This document shows, in pieces, positions 5,754-15,130 of a DNA stretch of 64,000 bases. Made by a program: the position numbers and the translations under genes. This stretch comes from Roseburia sp. (GTDB taxonomy: Bacteria; Bacillota_A; Clostridia; Lachnospirales; Lachnospiraceae), in contig DXQT01000004.1 in assembly GCA_019411365.1 (NCBI GenBank), positions 1 to 64,000 of the forward strand. The letters are read 5' to 3'. Below the pieces are notes generated by a model. The model did no database searches. It saw only the letters and a list, made by a program, of their open reading frames with translations, and had not been told where the DNA came from. How positions within the stretch are numbered: position 1 is the first letter of the stretch; the number at the start of each line of letters is the position of its first letter.

Positions 5754-7844
5754 ATGCGCTACAATGTAACTCAAAAGTCATGTTTAAAACGTATACAGAA
5801 AATACTATTTAAACAAACCATGGAGAAGACATTGAGAGCAAAGATATATCATTTTTTAGTGAACAGAAAACCGGGGATCAGGCAGCGTTACCACAGATTT
5901 CATGATGGAACGACAGGGATGAAGAAGGTGGTTTCATGGTTTTATCTGCTGTGGCTGAATTTCTGTTATTATGTACTGTTTTGCAGATTTCTTGGAGAAC
6001 AGACAGAGTTTCCAGTTTACGAGGAAAAGAAACCGCCGTGCGCAGAGAGTGAGTCCGTGCTGGCAAACCGTGACCGTAGGAGTGTATCGGAAACGGTTTC
6101 ATTTTTGATGCAGTATGAAGTTATATCGTTTGATATTTTTGATACGCTCATTTTCAGACCGTTTTCGGAGCCGACAGATTTATTTTTCTTTCTTGGTGAA
6201 AAACTGGAAATCCTTGATTTTAAGAGACTACGTATGCAGGCAGAAGCAGAGGCAAGAACACAAAAGTATAAAGAAGAGAAGCATTATGAAATCAAGCTTT
6301 CTGACATATGGAGCAGGTTACAGAATGAAATCGGTGTCATAAAAGAGCAGGGAATGCAGATGGAGCAGGCATTGGAAATGGAGTTCTGTTATGCCAATCC
6401 ATTTATGCAGCAAGTGTTTACACAGCTGCGGGAACATGGGAAGCGGATCGTGATCACTTCGGACATGTATTTATCAAAAGCATTTTTATCGGAGCTGCTG
6501 CAAAAAAACGGATATGAAGGATATGAGGAACTATATGTTTCCTGTGAATATGAAAAGAGTAAGGCAGATGGATCGTTATATGAAGTTGTAAAAAGGGCAT
6601 ACCCGGACACGGATTCTATGATCCATGTGGGCGACAATCCGGTGAGCGATGTGAAAAATGCGAAGAAACACGGATTTGAGGTGTTTTATTATCCGAATGT
6701 GAACCGCAATGCACTTTTGTACCGGGCATATGATATGTCGGCAGTTGTCGGCGGTGCGTATCGCGGAATTGTAAATAATAAGCTATACAATGGCACGGAG
6801 CAGCTGCCGATGGAGTATGAGTACGGCTATATTTATGGCGGATTGTTTGTGCTTGGGTACTGCAATTTTATTCATACATATGCCAGAGAGCATGGGATTG
6901 ATAAATTACTGTTTTTGTCCAGAGATGGGGATATTTTAAGACAGGCATATGCTGTGCTGTTCCCGGAGGAGAAAACAGAGTATGTTTACTGGTCGAGAGC
7001 TGCGGCAACAAAATTGATGGCGCGTTATAACCGCTATGATTTTTTCAGACGGTATCTGTATCATAAAGCGGATGGAACTTATACCTTAGAGCAGATTTTA
7101 AAATCCATGCGGCTGGAATTTCTGCTGGATCGTCTGTTACAGCGATTGCCCCATGAAACATATCTGACAAGTGGGAACGTCAGACAGGTAAAACGTTTTC
7201 TGGAAGCAAACTGGCAGGAGGTGACAGCCGTTTATGACAGGGAATCCAAAGCTGCGGAATTATACTATAAAAAAGTACTAGGCGACAGCCGGAATGCTCT
7301 GGCAGTGGATATCGGCTGGGCAGGGAGTGGGGCGATAGCGCTGGACTATCTGGTACAGAACGTGTGGAAGCTGCCGTGCAGCATTACAGGGGCAGTCGCA
7401 GGCACCAATTCCGTGCATAATTTTGAAGTCGATGCGAGCGAAATTTTTTTGCAGAATGGAAAACTCGCAGCATATCTGTATGCGCAGTCGTTCAATCGAG
7501 ACTTATGGAAAAAACATGATCCAAACACGGATGACAATATCTTTTTTGAACTGCTGCTCGCCTCGCCGACACCGCAGTTCCTTGGATTTGAACTGGATGA
7601 AGCGAGCGGGGAGGTTTCGTATTTATTCGGAAAGGTGGATGCAAATCCGGAGGGAATGAAAGAGATCCAGAGTGGTATTCTGGATTTTGTGCGTGATTAC
7701 CAGAAACATTTTTCCGGGTATCCATATCTGTTCTGTGTGAGCGGAAGGGATGCCTATGCACCGATTCTGGCAGCCAGCGGAAACAAGAAAGCTTATTTGA
7801 AAGCACTGAAGAAGAAATTTGAATTTGAGGCAAATGTATTATGA
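5754..7844 (+). CDS. Two-domain HAD-superfamily protein of surface polysaccharide type
   Basis: The frame encodes up to 696 aa. No clear ribosome site precedes ATG 5754, and ATG 5821 is an alternative start. Residues 127-131 'DIFDT' are HAD motif I with the Asp nucleophile. 'TSDMY' (235-239) is motif II, Lys 268/270 motif III, and 'GDNPVSD' (293-299) motif IV, so the phosphatase core looks complete. A second region from about residue 340 contains 'LLFLSRDGDIL' near 385 and resembles C-terminal domains found with capsule or exopolysaccharide clusters. A short hydrophobic stretch at 60-80 may associate with the membrane. It overlaps the downstream sugar transferase by 4 nt, which ties it to polysaccharide assembly. 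The substrate is unknown. Confidence 0.7.
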   Translation: MRYNVTQKSCLKRIQKILFKQTMEKTLRAKIYHFLVNRKPGIRQRYHRFHDGTTGMKKVVSWFYLLWLNFCYYVLFCRFLGEQTEFPVYEEKKPPCAESESVLANRDRRSVSETVSFLMQYEVISFDIFDTLIFRPFSEPTDLFFFLGEKLEILDFKRLRMQAEAEARTQKYKEEKHYEIKLSDIWSRLQNEIGVIKEQGMQMEQALEMEFCYANPFMQQVFTQLREHGKRIVITSDMYLSKAFLSELLQKNGYEGYEELYVSCEYEKSKADGSLYEVVKRAYPDTDSMIHVGDNPVSDVKNAKKHGFEVFYYPNVNRNALLYRAYDMSAVVGGAYRGIVNNKLYNGTEQLPMEYEYGYIYGGLFVLGYCNFIHTYAREHGIDKLLFLSRDGDILRQAYAVLFPEEKTEYVYWSRAAATKLMARYNRYDFFRRYLYHKADGTYTLEQILKSMRLEFLLDRLLQRLPHETYLTSGNVRQVKRFLEANWQEVTAVYDRESKAAELYYKKVLGDSRNALAVDIGWAGSGAIALDYLVQNVWKLPCSITGAVAGTNSVHNFEVDASEIFLQNGKLAAYLYAQSFNRDLWKKHDPNTDDNIFFELLLASPTPQFLGFELDEASGEVSYLFGKVDANPEGMKEIQSGILDFVRDYQKHFSGYPYLFCVSGRDAYAPILAASGNKKAYLKALKKKFEFEANVL

Positions 7845-9073
7845 AACGACAGATTAATTATATCCTGATGCAGACCGTTTTGTGGGGTGGCTGGATATGT
7901 GAATATATTTGGTTCCTGAAACATCAGTTTCAGATGCGGTTTGATCTCTGGGTATTTGTTGCGTACCTCTTTTTACTTTATCTGTGTGTGGTCCGGAAAC
8001 TTGGAAATAATAATAACAGGCGCTATGAGATTTATATGGAACTGTGGGGAAGGCTGACCGCTGTAAATGTAGTCTGGTATCTGTTTGTGGGAGCAAAAAC
8101 AGTGCATTTTGCAGGCATTCTTTTGGTTCTGTGGAAGCTGATCCTGCTCAGTACGATCCAGTGTATTACATTTGCAGGTATTTTTCAGATTTATAAGAAA
8201 ATCATGGAGCATTTTCAGATCACGACTGCGTGCGTGATCACCAGAGCTGATACTTTAGAGGCGGCAAAAGAGAAAATAAGGGTGCATGACTCTGTTTTTC
8301 TGGAAGATCTGCCGTCTGACGAGCGGAATGAACTGCTCAAGTTCTGTTACTATATGGACAGGCAGGTTTACTGCAACACAAAATTATCGGATATTATGAT
8401 ACGCGGTTCAGGATTGACACAGTATCACGATTCACCGGTCTTTTTCTGTAACCATTTTGGAATGGAAATTTCCAAGCGTGCGGTGAAAAGATGCTTTGAT
8501 CTAGTCTTTTCGGTGTTGTTTCTGGTGATTCTTTCTCCATTGTTCTTGATTATTGCAATCTGCATTAAGTGCGAGGACGGCGGCAGTGTGATTTACCGGC
8601 AGGTCCGCTGTACCAGAGACATGAAAAAATTTGAAATTTACAAGTTCCGCAGCATGATCACGGATGCGGAGAAAAACAGGGGACCGCAGCTTGCCACAAA
8701 GCACGACAAACGGCTGACACGGGTAGGACGTTTTCTTCGGAATACGAAGTTAGATGAACTGCCACAGCTTGTAAATATTTTAAAAGGTGATATGAGTTTT
8801 GTAGGTCCAAGACCGGAACGACCGGAATTTATTGCAAAAGCAGTCGAGGATATTCCAGAGTTTGTACTTCGTACGAAGGTAAAAGCCGGACTGACCGGAT
8901 ATGCACAGGTGATGGGAAATTATAACACAAGTTTTCTGGACAAACTGAAATGGGATCTGATGTATATTGAAAACTATTCCCTGTTTCTGGATTTTAAAAT
9001 TTTACTGATGACTGCAATTGCCATTTTTGCAAAAGACAATCACGAAGATTTTTCAAAGTGGGATATGCTCTGA
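7841..9073 (+). CDS. Polyprenyl-phosphate sugar-1-phosphate transferase (WbaP/EpsL type)
   Basis: This 410-aa membrane protein has hydrophobic segments in its N-terminal third. A re-entrant or transmembrane helix ('VFSVLFLVILSPLFLIIAI') comes before the catalytic bacterial sugar transferase domain at about 210-400. The domain shows 'YKFRSM', 'GRFLRNTKLDELPQL' and the diagnostic 'GPRPERPEF'. Enzymes of this family transfer a sugar phosphate from a UDP-sugar to undecaprenyl phosphate, the first membrane step of surface polysaccharide synthesis. The ATGA overlap shows coupling to the upstream HAD gene. No glycosyltransferases, flippase or polymerase follow, so the pair is an isolated initiating module. 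The sugar cannot be named. Confidence 0.88.
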   Translation: MKRQINYILMQTVLWGGWICEYIWFLKHQFQMRFDLWVFVAYLFLLYLCVVRKLGNNNNRRYEIYMELWGRLTAVNVVWYLFVGAKTVHFAGILLVLWKLILLSTIQCITFAGIFQIYKKIMEHFQITTACVITRADTLEAAKEKIRVHDSVFLEDLPSDERNELLKFCYYMDRQVYCNTKLSDIMIRGSGLTQYHDSPVFFCNHFGMEISKRAVKRCFDLVFSVLFLVILSPLFLIIAICIKCEDGGSVIYRQVRCTRDMKKFEIYKFRSMITDAEKNRGPQLATKHDKRLTRVGRFLRNTKLDELPQLVNILKGDMSFVGPRPERPEFIAKAVEDIPEFVLRTKVKAGLTGYAQVMGNYNTSFLDKLKWDLMYIENYSLFLDFKILLMTAIAIFAKDNHEDFSKWDML

Positions 9074-9078
9074 AAATA

Positions 9079-9106
9079 TTGACAAATGAATTTCATATGT
9101 TAAAAT
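9079..9106 (+). promoter_or_regulatory. Promoter of the leuS T-box transcript
   Basis: TTGACA (9079-9084) and TAAAAT (9101-9106) are separated by 16 bp and lie directly upstream of the leuS leader. Confidence 0.65.
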
Positions 9107-9119
9107 AAATCATGTTAAA

Positions 9120-9378
9120 AGCATAAAATATGACGTTGACGAGGAGTATTAAGAACGAAAAAGTGTCAGAGAGCTGTCGGATGGTGCAAGACAGTATTTG
9201 GAAGTTCCCAACTCGCCTCTGAGTTTTCTGATTGAAATGAAAAAATAAGTAGGTCAGAACGTGTGATTCGCGTTAAGAATGTGAGTGCGTATTTGGATGA
9301 ACCGTTCATCCTGCGAATGAGAGTGGTACCACGGAGTGAACAGATATCTTCGTCTCTTTTTGGAGACGGAGATTTTTT
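9120..9378 (+). promoter_or_regulatory. T-box leader controlling leuS (leucine)
   Basis: The leader has a Stem I region near 9165-9225 with the AGAG-type element, and a likely specifier CTC (Leu) at 9212-9214 followed by GCCTCTGAG. The conserved T-box stretch GAGTGGTACCACGG lies at 9321-9334. A terminator follows: CGTCTC (9351-9356), GAGACG (9363-9368) and six T residues (9373-9378). Uncharged tRNA-Leu would stabilise the antiterminator and allow leuS transcription. The specifier is inferred from the downstream gene and the local pattern. Confidence 0.9.
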
Positions 9379-9459
9379 ATGTAACAGGAAACTTTGTTCT
9401 ATTACCACAAAATCCACAAAATCATGAATCATGCTTGATAAAAAAGAAGGAGGAATACC

Positions 9460-11877
9460 ATGGCAGAACTTTATAACCATAAGGTAGTCGAAAAAAAATG
9501 GCAGAAAGTCTGGGATGATGAGAAAGCTTTCGCAGCAACCAATGACTTTACCAAACCAAAATATTATGCATTAGTTGAGTTCCCGTACCCATCAGGACAG
9601 GGACTTCACGTAGGTCATCCGAGACCTTACACAGCACTTGATATTGTAGCTAGAAAGAGAAGAATGCAGGGATACAACGTACTCTATCCAATGGGATGGG
9701 ATGCATTCGGACTTCCAACTGAAAACTATGCGATCAAGAACAAGATTCACCCGAAGATCGTAACAGAGAAGAACGTGGCAAGATTCAAAGATCAGCTTCA
9801 TTCGCTCGGTTATTCTTTTGACTGGGACAGAGAGATCAACACCACAGATCCAAATTATTATAAATGGACACAGTGGATTTTCTTAAAACTTTTTAAAGCA
9901 GGTTTGGCTTACAAGAAAGAAATGCCGATCAACTGGTGTACTTCCTGTAAAGTAGGTCTTGCAAACGAGGAGGTTGTAAACGGTGTCTGCGAGCGTTGTG
10001 GAGCTCCGGTTGTCCGCAAAGTAAAAAGTGAGTGGATGCTAAAGATCACGGATTACGCAGAGAAACTGATCGAAGGATTAGATCATGTGGATTACATCGA
10101 GCGTGTAAAAGTTTCCCAGAAGAACTGGATCGGTAAATCCATGGGAGCTGAAGTTGATTTCTCTATTAAAGGAAAAGAAGATAAACTTCGTGTATACACA
10201 ACCCGCTGCGATACATTATTCGGTGTTACTTACATGGTTGTATCCCCGGAGCATCCGATTATTGATAAGTACCAGAGTGAGATCAAAAACTGGGATGAGA
10301 TCGTGGCATACCGCGAGGAAGCTGCAAAGAAATCTGATTTTGAACGTGCAGAACTTGCAAAAGACAAGACTGGTGTATGCATTGACGGTCTGACAGCAGT
10401 AAACCCTGTAAACGGAAAAGAGATTCCGGTCTGGATCTCTGACTATGTATTAATGTCCTATGGTACAGGTGCGATCATGGCAGTACCGGCACACGATGAG
10501 CGTGACTGGGAATTTGCAAAGAAATTCAATCTGCCGATGATCCAGGTGGTTGCAAAGAATGGAGAGGAAGTAGACATCAATGAGGCTGCATTTACAGATG
10601 TCGCAACAGGTGTTCTCATTAACTCTGATTTCTTAAACGGACTGGAAGTAAAAGATGCAAAAGCAAAGATGATCGCATTTTTAGAGGAAAAAGGCATTGG
10701 AACAGCCAAGACAAATTATAAATTAAGAGACTGGGTATTCTCACGTCAGAGATACTGGGGTGAACCGATCCCAATTGTACATTGTGATAAATGCGGATAT
10801 GTTCCGATCGATGAGAGCGAACTTCCATTAATGTTACCGGAAGTTGACAGCTACATGCCGACAGATAACGGCGAGTCACCACTGGCAGCTATGACAGACT
10901 GGGTAAATACAACCTGTCCTTGCTGTGGCGGACCGGCTAAGAGAGAGACCGATACCATGCCTCAGTGGGCAGGATCCTCCTGGTATTTCTTAAGATATAC
11001 CGATCCACACAACGATGAAGCACTTGCAAGCCCGGAAGCATTAAAATACTGGATGCCGGTTGACTGGTATAACGGTGGTATGGAGCATACAACCTTACAT
11101 TTACTGTACTCCAGATTCTGGCATAAATTCCTCTATGATGAGGGTGTTGTTCCTTGCCCGGAACCATATCAGAAGAGAACTTCCCACGGTATGATCCTCG
11201 GTGAGAACGGTGAGAAGATGTCAAAATCCAGAGGAAATGTCGTAAATCCGGATGATATCGTAAGAGAATACGGTGCAGATACATTGAGAACTTACGAGAT
11301 GTTCATCGGAGCTTTCGATTTAAGCGCTTCCTGGTCGGAAGATGGCGTCAAAGGCTGCCGTCGTTTCTTGGAGCGTGTATGGAAATTACAGGATCTTATG
11401 ACAGACGAAGAAGGTTATTCTGCTGATATGGAGACAAAGATGCATCAGACCATCAAGAAAGTAAGCAGCGATTTCGAGAATCTGAAGTACAATACTGCAA
11501 TTGCAGCAATGATGGCACTTATCAATGACTTTTATAAGAAAAATGCGATCACAAGGGGAGAATTTAAAACATTAATTACTTTATTGAACCCAGTTGCTCC
11601 ACATATCACTGAGGAGTTATGGCAGATTGCAGGTTTCGAAGGAAAAGTTTATCAGACAGCCTGGCCTGAATTTGACGAGGCTAAGACCGTTGAGAGTTCT
11701 GTGGAAATCGCAGTACAGATCAATGGCAAGACCAAGGGAACACTTTCCATTGGAAAAGACGATGCAAAAGAGGATGTCATTGCAAAAGCAAAAGAAGCGA
11801 TTGCAGATAAACTCACGGGAAATATCGTAAAAGAGATTTATGTACCGGGACGTATCGTGAATATTGTTATGAGATAA
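9460..11877 (+). CDS. leuS: Leucyl-tRNA synthetase
   Basis: This 805-aa class I synthetase charges tRNA-Leu in the cytoplasm. It starts at ATG 9460 after AGGAGG. The HIGH-type motif appears as 'HVGH' within '[15 protein letters not shown]' near residue 45. The CP1 editing domain (about 220-400) contains the usual T-rich and '[15 protein letters not shown]' blocks, which mark a working proofreading site. A zinc-like cluster of cysteines follows. 'KMSKS' lies in '[10 protein letters not shown]' near 590, and the anticodon-binding domain ends the protein. Length fits bacterial LeuRS. Expression is controlled by the T-box leader, and transcription ends at a strong hairpin. Confidence 0.98.
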   Translation: MAELYNHKVVEKKWQKVWDDEKAFAATNDFTKPKYYALVEFPYPSGQGLHVGHPRPYTALDIVARKRRMQGYNVLYPMGWDAFGLPTENYAIKNKIHPKIVTEKNVARFKDQLHSLGYSFDWDREINTTDPNYYKWTQWIFLKLFKAGLAYKKEMPINWCTSCKVGLANEEVVNGVCERCGAPVVRKVKSEWMLKITDYAEKLIEGLDHVDYIERVKVSQKNWIGKSMGAEVDFSIKGKEDKLRVYTTRCDTLFGVTYMVVSPEHPIIDKYQSEIKNWDEIVAYREEAAKKSDFERAELAKDKTGVCIDGLTAVNPVNGKEIPVWISDYVLMSYGTGAIMAVPAHDERDWEFAKKFNLPMIQVVAKNGEEVDINEAAFTDVATGVLINSDFLNGLEVKDAKAKMIAFLEEKGIGTAKTNYKLRDWVFSRQRYWGEPIPIVHCDKCGYVPIDESELPLMLPEVDSYMPTDNGESPLAAMTDWVNTTCPCCGGPAKRETDTMPQWAGSSWYFLRYTDPHNDEALASPEALKYWMPVDWYNGGMEHTTLHLLYSRFWHKFLYDEGVVPCPEPYQKRTSHGMILGENGEKMSKSRGNVVNPDDIVREYGADTLRTYEMFIGAFDLSASWSEDGVKGCRRFLERVWKLQDLMTDEEGYSADMETKMHQTIKKVSSDFENLKYNTAIAAMMALINDFYKKNAITRGEFKTLITLLNPVAPHITEELWQIAGFEGKVYQTAWPEFDEAKTVESSVEIAVQINGKTKGTLSIGKDDAKEDVIAKAKEAIADKLTGNIVKEIYVPGRIVNIVMR

Positions 11878-11885
11878 GAAAAAAT

Positions 11886-11912
11886 GCCGTGGCGGCTGCC
11901 ACGGCGTTTTTT
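11886..11912 (+). terminator. Intrinsic terminator of leuS
   Basis: GCCGTGGC (11886-11893) pairs perfectly with GCCACGGC (11898-11905) around GGCT, followed by a run of T residues. It begins 9 bp after the leuS stop. Confidence 0.9.
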
Positions 11913-12013
11913 CTTGCATAGGAAATTGCTTCCTATGCAAGAAAAATGCTCCACAAGGATGCGACTGATGCGCAGAAGAATTATGCAAGCTAAAGCTTGC
12001 GCGCATCAGCGTC
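11911..12013. repeat. Cluster of perfect palindromes between leuS and the LysR gene
   Basis: TTCTTGCATAGGAA (11911-11924) and TTCCTATGCAAGAA (11930-11943) form a perfect 14-bp stem. A second, nested structure follows: CTGATGCGC (11965-11973) with GCGCATCAG (12001-12009), enclosing GCAAGCT (11985-11991) with AGCTTGC (11994-12000). The first may terminate the leftward LysR transcript. The second abuts the LysR stop and resembles an interspersed palindromic repeat (REP or MITE-like). Confidence 0.7.
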
Positions 12014-12907
12014 CTACCGGTAAGTCTTGTAAAAATGAATAAATTCCGCAAGTGATTTAGAAGGCTTGGTTGTTGTCTTGTATGCAAAACCGACTTCACG
12101 TTTGTGGATGGGAAAGCCAAGTGGAATTTCCACGAGAGTTCCGTTTTCCAAATCTTCCCGGACAAAGTTCTTGATGACACATGCAACACCGACACCGATG
12201 CGGGCAAAATCGATCAGAAGATCCATGTCAGAAATATCGATGGAATCTTTGATGATAATCTGATTTTCCTGTAAATAATCATCAATGTACTGTCTTGTCA
12301 TATTGTTTTTATCAAGCAGCATGAGCGTGGAACTCTGTAAAATATGATCTTTCTGAATACCTCTTGCTTTCAGGTTTCGCAGATAATCTTTGGCTGCAAC
12401 GAAAATGTCTTCAATTTCCTCCAAAAAGTCAAAATGAATATTTTTCAGATTTTCCGGTTTGCCGATCAGTCCGATATCAATTTTGTTATCTTCCAGCAGT
12501 TTTAAGGTATCGTTGGTGGACTGGCAGGAGATGGAAATGGAAATATGCGGGTTCTGCCGGATAAATTCTTTCAGGTAAGGCAGAAGCAGATATTTGCAGA
12601 GTGTGGAACTGACACCGATTTTTAAGTGTCCGACACCGAGCTCGATGGAACGTTTTAATTTTTCTTCGCCCATGGTCAGGGTCTCAAACGCCTCACTGAC
12701 ATGCTCGTAGAGCAGTTTTCCCTCATCGGTCAGAACAACGCCGCGGGAACTTCTGGAAAAAAGTTTGCAGCCAACGCTTTCCTCCAGCTTCTGGATGGAT
12801 TTACTGATCGCAGGCTGGCTGATATAAAGCTCCTTTGCAGCTTTTGAGATATTTCCGGTGTTTGCAACTGTATAAAAAATACGGTAAGAGGATAAATTCT
12901 GATTCAT
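12014..12907 (-). CDS. LysR-family transcriptional regulator, divergent from leuCD
   Basis: This 297-aa protein has an N-terminal winged HTH (residues 1-62, 'GNISKAAKELYISQPAISKSIQKLE') and a LysR substrate-binding domain (about 90-295). It starts at ATG 12907 with AAAAGGAG upstream. It is transcribed away from leuC across a 226-bp region that holds both promoters and the palindrome CATAGTTATG. LysR regulators usually act on the divergent gene, so control of leuCD is likely. The inducer is not known; a leucine pathway intermediate is a reasonable guess. Confidence 0.88.
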   Translation of the reverse strand: MNQNLSSYRIFYTVANTGNISKAAKELYISQPAISKSIQKLEESVGCKLFSRSSRGVVLTDEGKLLYEHVSEAFETLTMGEEKLKRSIELGVGHLKIGVSSTLCKYLLLPYLKEFIRQNPHISISISCQSTNDTLKLLEDNKIDIGLIGKPENLKNIHFDFLEEIEDIFVAAKDYLRNLKARGIQKDHILQSSTLMLLDKNNMTRQYIDDYLQENQIIIKDSIDISDMDLLIDFARIGVGVACVIKNFVREDLENGTLVEIPLGFPIHKREVGFAYKTTTKPSKSLAEFIHFYKTYR

Positions 12908-12951
12908 AAAAACTCCTTTTTGTTATCTGATGGATATAGTATATCATAAAA

Positions 12952-13011
12952 CATAGTTATGGTAAATATGTTTATTATGTATTTGTATTATAATATTACC
13001 TATGCTACAAT
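12952..13011. promoter_or_regulatory. leuC promoter and candidate LysR site
   Basis: TTGTAT (12983-12988) and TACAAT (13006-13011), spaced by 17 bp, form the probable leuC promoter. The palindrome CATAGTTATG (12952-12961) lies about 20 bp upstream, where a LysR activator usually binds. A TATACT -10 for the LysR gene lies on the minus strand near 12940. Confidence 0.55.
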
Positions 13012-13133
13012 GAATACAAGTAAAAGGAACCGTGAGAAATGAGAATATCACGGGAATATAAACAGAGTAATTGTTTTGATGATTTATGATAACAGCAGGG
13101 AATCGGAATAATTACGTGAAGGAGGATTTTATC

Positions 13134-14396
13134 ATGGGAATGACAATGACGCAGAAAATCCTGGCGGTACATGCAGGGCTTCCATCTGTAAGTGCAGGAC
13201 AGTTGATCGAGGCAGAATTGGATTTAGTTCTTGGAAATGACATTACATCACCGGTGGCTATCCATGAGATGGATAAGATGAAAGTGGACGGTGTGTTTGA
13301 TAAAGATAAAGTAGCACTGGTTTTGGATCATTTTGTTCCAAACAAGGATATTAAATCAGCAGAGCACTGTAAATGCGTGCGGGAATTTGCGTGCAGACAT
13401 GACATTACCAACTATTTTGATGTAGGGGAGATGGGGATTGAACATGCACTGCTCCCGGAAAAAGGACTTACCGTCGCAGGTGATGTGATCATTGGTGCAG
13501 ATTCCCATACCTGTACTTACGGAGCACTTGGAGCTTTCTCTACCGGTGTCGGAAGTACGGATATGGCGGCAGGAATGGCAACCGGAAAGGCATGGTTTAA
13601 AGTTCCGTCTGCAATGAAATTTAATCTGACCGGAAAACCGGCTGCGTGGATCAGCGGAAAAGACATTATTTTACATATTATCGGAATGATCGGTGTGGAT
13701 GGTGCACTTTACAAATCGATGGAATTTGTGGGTGATGGAATCCGGTATCTGACGATGGATGATCGTTTTACAATTGCAAATATGGCGATCGAAGCAGGTG
13801 GAAAGAACGGTATTTTCCCTGTGGATGATCTTGCAAAACAGTACATGGAAGAACATTCCAAACGTCCTTACGTTGTTTATGAAGCAGATGAGGATGCGGA
13901 ATATGATGCGGAATATACGATTGATTTAAGCACCTTAAAACCAACCGTTTCATTTCCGCATTTACCTGAAAATACAAGAACGATCGATGAAATCGGAGAT
14001 GTGAAAATTGATCAGGTTGTGATCGGTTCCTGTACCAATGGCCGTATGGATGATCTTAGGATTGCAGCTTCCGTGTTAAAAGGCAAGAAAGTGAAAAAAG
14101 GACTCCGTGTGATCGTGATTCCGGCAACACAAAAGATTTATCTGCAGGCAATGGAAGAGGGACTGTTAAGAACCTTTATCGAGGCAGGAGCGGTTGTCAG
14201 CACACCAACCTGTGGACCATGTCTTGGAGGATATATGGGAATCCTTGCGGCAGGCGAACGGTGTGTGTCCACAACAAACCGGAACTTTGTAGGTCGTATG
14301 GGACATGTGGATTCGGAAGTATATCTTGCGAGCCCGGCAGTTGCAGCGGCAAGTGCAATCACAGGTAAGATTTCCAGCCCGGAAGAGGTTATGTAA
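13134..14396 (+). CDS. leuC: 3-isopropylmalate dehydratase large subunit
   Basis: The start is ATG 13134, with AAGGAGG about 9 nt upstream, giving 420 aa. This is the shorter LeuC type shared with archaea and Clostridia. The [4Fe-4S] ligands are visible: Cys in 'GSCTNGR' and two in '[10 protein letters not shown]'. '[11 protein letters not shown]' is the conserved substrate-site block. With LeuD it isomerises 2-isopropylmalate to 3-isopropylmalate in leucine synthesis. Enzymes of this shape can also act on citramalate or homologous substrates, so the assignment rests on pairing with LeuD and the regulator. No leuA or leuB is in the window. Confidence 0.93.
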   Translation: MGMTMTQKILAVHAGLPSVSAGQLIEAELDLVLGNDITSPVAIHEMDKMKVDGVFDKDKVALVLDHFVPNKDIKSAEHCKCVREFACRHDITNYFDVGEMGIEHALLPEKGLTVAGDVIIGADSHTCTYGALGAFSTGVGSTDMAAGMATGKAWFKVPSAMKFNLTGKPAAWISGKDIILHIIGMIGVDGALYKSMEFVGDGIRYLTMDDRFTIANMAIEAGGKNGIFPVDDLAKQYMEEHSKRPYVVYEADEDAEYDAEYTIDLSTLKPTVSFPHLPENTRTIDEIGDVKIDQVVIGSCTNGRMDDLRIAASVLKGKKVKKGLRVIVIPATQKIYLQAMEEGLLRTFIEAGAVVSTPTCGPCLGGYMGILAAGERCVSTTNRNFVGRMGHVDSEVYLASPAVAAASAITGKISSPEEVM

Positions 14397-14410
14397 AACA
14401 AGGGAGACAA

Positions 14411-14520
14411 AAGGAGGCTGAATCCTCTCCTCGCCTAAAGAGGCTCGGATTTTGCTTCGCAAAACAAGGAGGCTAAATCCTCTCCTCGCCTAAAGAGGCT
14501 CGGATTTTGCTTCGCAAAAC
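14411..14520 (+). repeat. Tandem 55-bp duplication in the leuC-leuD spacer
   Basis: Two head-to-tail 55-bp units (14411-14465 and 14466-14520) differ at a single base. Each begins with AAGGAGG, a perfect Shine-Dalgarno, and ends with the hairpin TTTTGC-TTC-GCAAAA. A third partial unit supplies the AAGGAGG that serves leuD. The spacer thus holds three Shine-Dalgarno copies, of which only the last precedes a start codon. Confidence 0.9.
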
Positions 14521-14532
14521 AAGGAGGATATT

Positions 14533-15021
14533 ATGAAAGCAGCATGTGGTCATGTATTTAAATATGGAGACAATGTCGACACAGATGTTATTATTCCGGC
14601 AAGATACTTAAATTCTTCAGACCCGAAGGAACTTGCAACACACTGTATGGAAGACATTGACAAAGACTTTGTGAAAAATGTAAAAGAGGGAGACATTATT
14701 GTAGCCAATAAGAATTTTGGCTGTGGATCTTCCAGAGAACATGCACCGATCTCAATTAAAGCGGCAGGCGTAAGCTGTGTCATTGCAGAGACATTTGCGA
14801 GAATTTTTTACCGGAATGCGATCAACATCGGATTGCCGATCATCGAGTGCCCGGATGCGGCAAAAGAGATTGAAGCAGGCGATGAGGTGGAAGTGAACTT
14901 TGATACAGGTGTCATCACCGACAAGACAAAAGGAACTTCTTATCAGGGGCAGGCATTCCCGCCATTCATGCAGAAGATTATCGACTGCGAAGGTCTGGTC
15001 AACTATATCAATCAGAAATAA
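14533..15021 (+). CDS. leuD: 3-isopropylmalate dehydratase small subunit
   Basis: The 162-aa swivel-domain subunit starts at ATG 14533 after AAGGAGG. It has '[16 protein letters not shown]' at the N-terminus and '[16 protein letters not shown]' near residue 60, the loop that contacts substrate. It matches the compact LeuD partner of the 420-aa LeuC. It is separated from leuC by 136 bp containing the tandem duplication, an unusually large gap for subunits needed at equal levels. It is co-transcribed with leuC by position. Confidence 0.93.
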   Translation: MKAACGHVFKYGDNVDTDVIIPARYLNSSDPKELATHCMEDIDKDFVKNVKEGDIIVANKNFGCGSSREHAPISIKAAGVSCVIAETFARIFYRNAINIGLPIIECPDAAKEIEAGDEVEVNFDTGVITDKTKGTSYQGQAFPPFMQKIIDCEGLVNYINQK

Positions 15022-15130
15022 TTTCAAAATACAATCAGAAGCAGGAGGACTGTTGCATAAACGATCAGGTTTGTGTGACGGTCTTTTTGTATGTTGCGAG
15101 GTGGCTGTAAAGATATTTCAGGCATTGCGG

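Noticed and set aside
7492..7833. 113-codon minus-strand frame within the HAD gene
   Set aside because: It is antisense to a clear coding region, has no family resemblance and no start signals.
11617..12207. 196-codon minus-strand frame across the leuS end and LysR gene
   Set aside because: It runs through the leuS terminator and overlaps two real genes; the translation looks like noise.
14411..14520. Riboswitch or attenuator between leuC and leuD
   Set aside because: The sequence is a tandem duplication with weak hairpins and no T-run terminator or known aptamer pattern.
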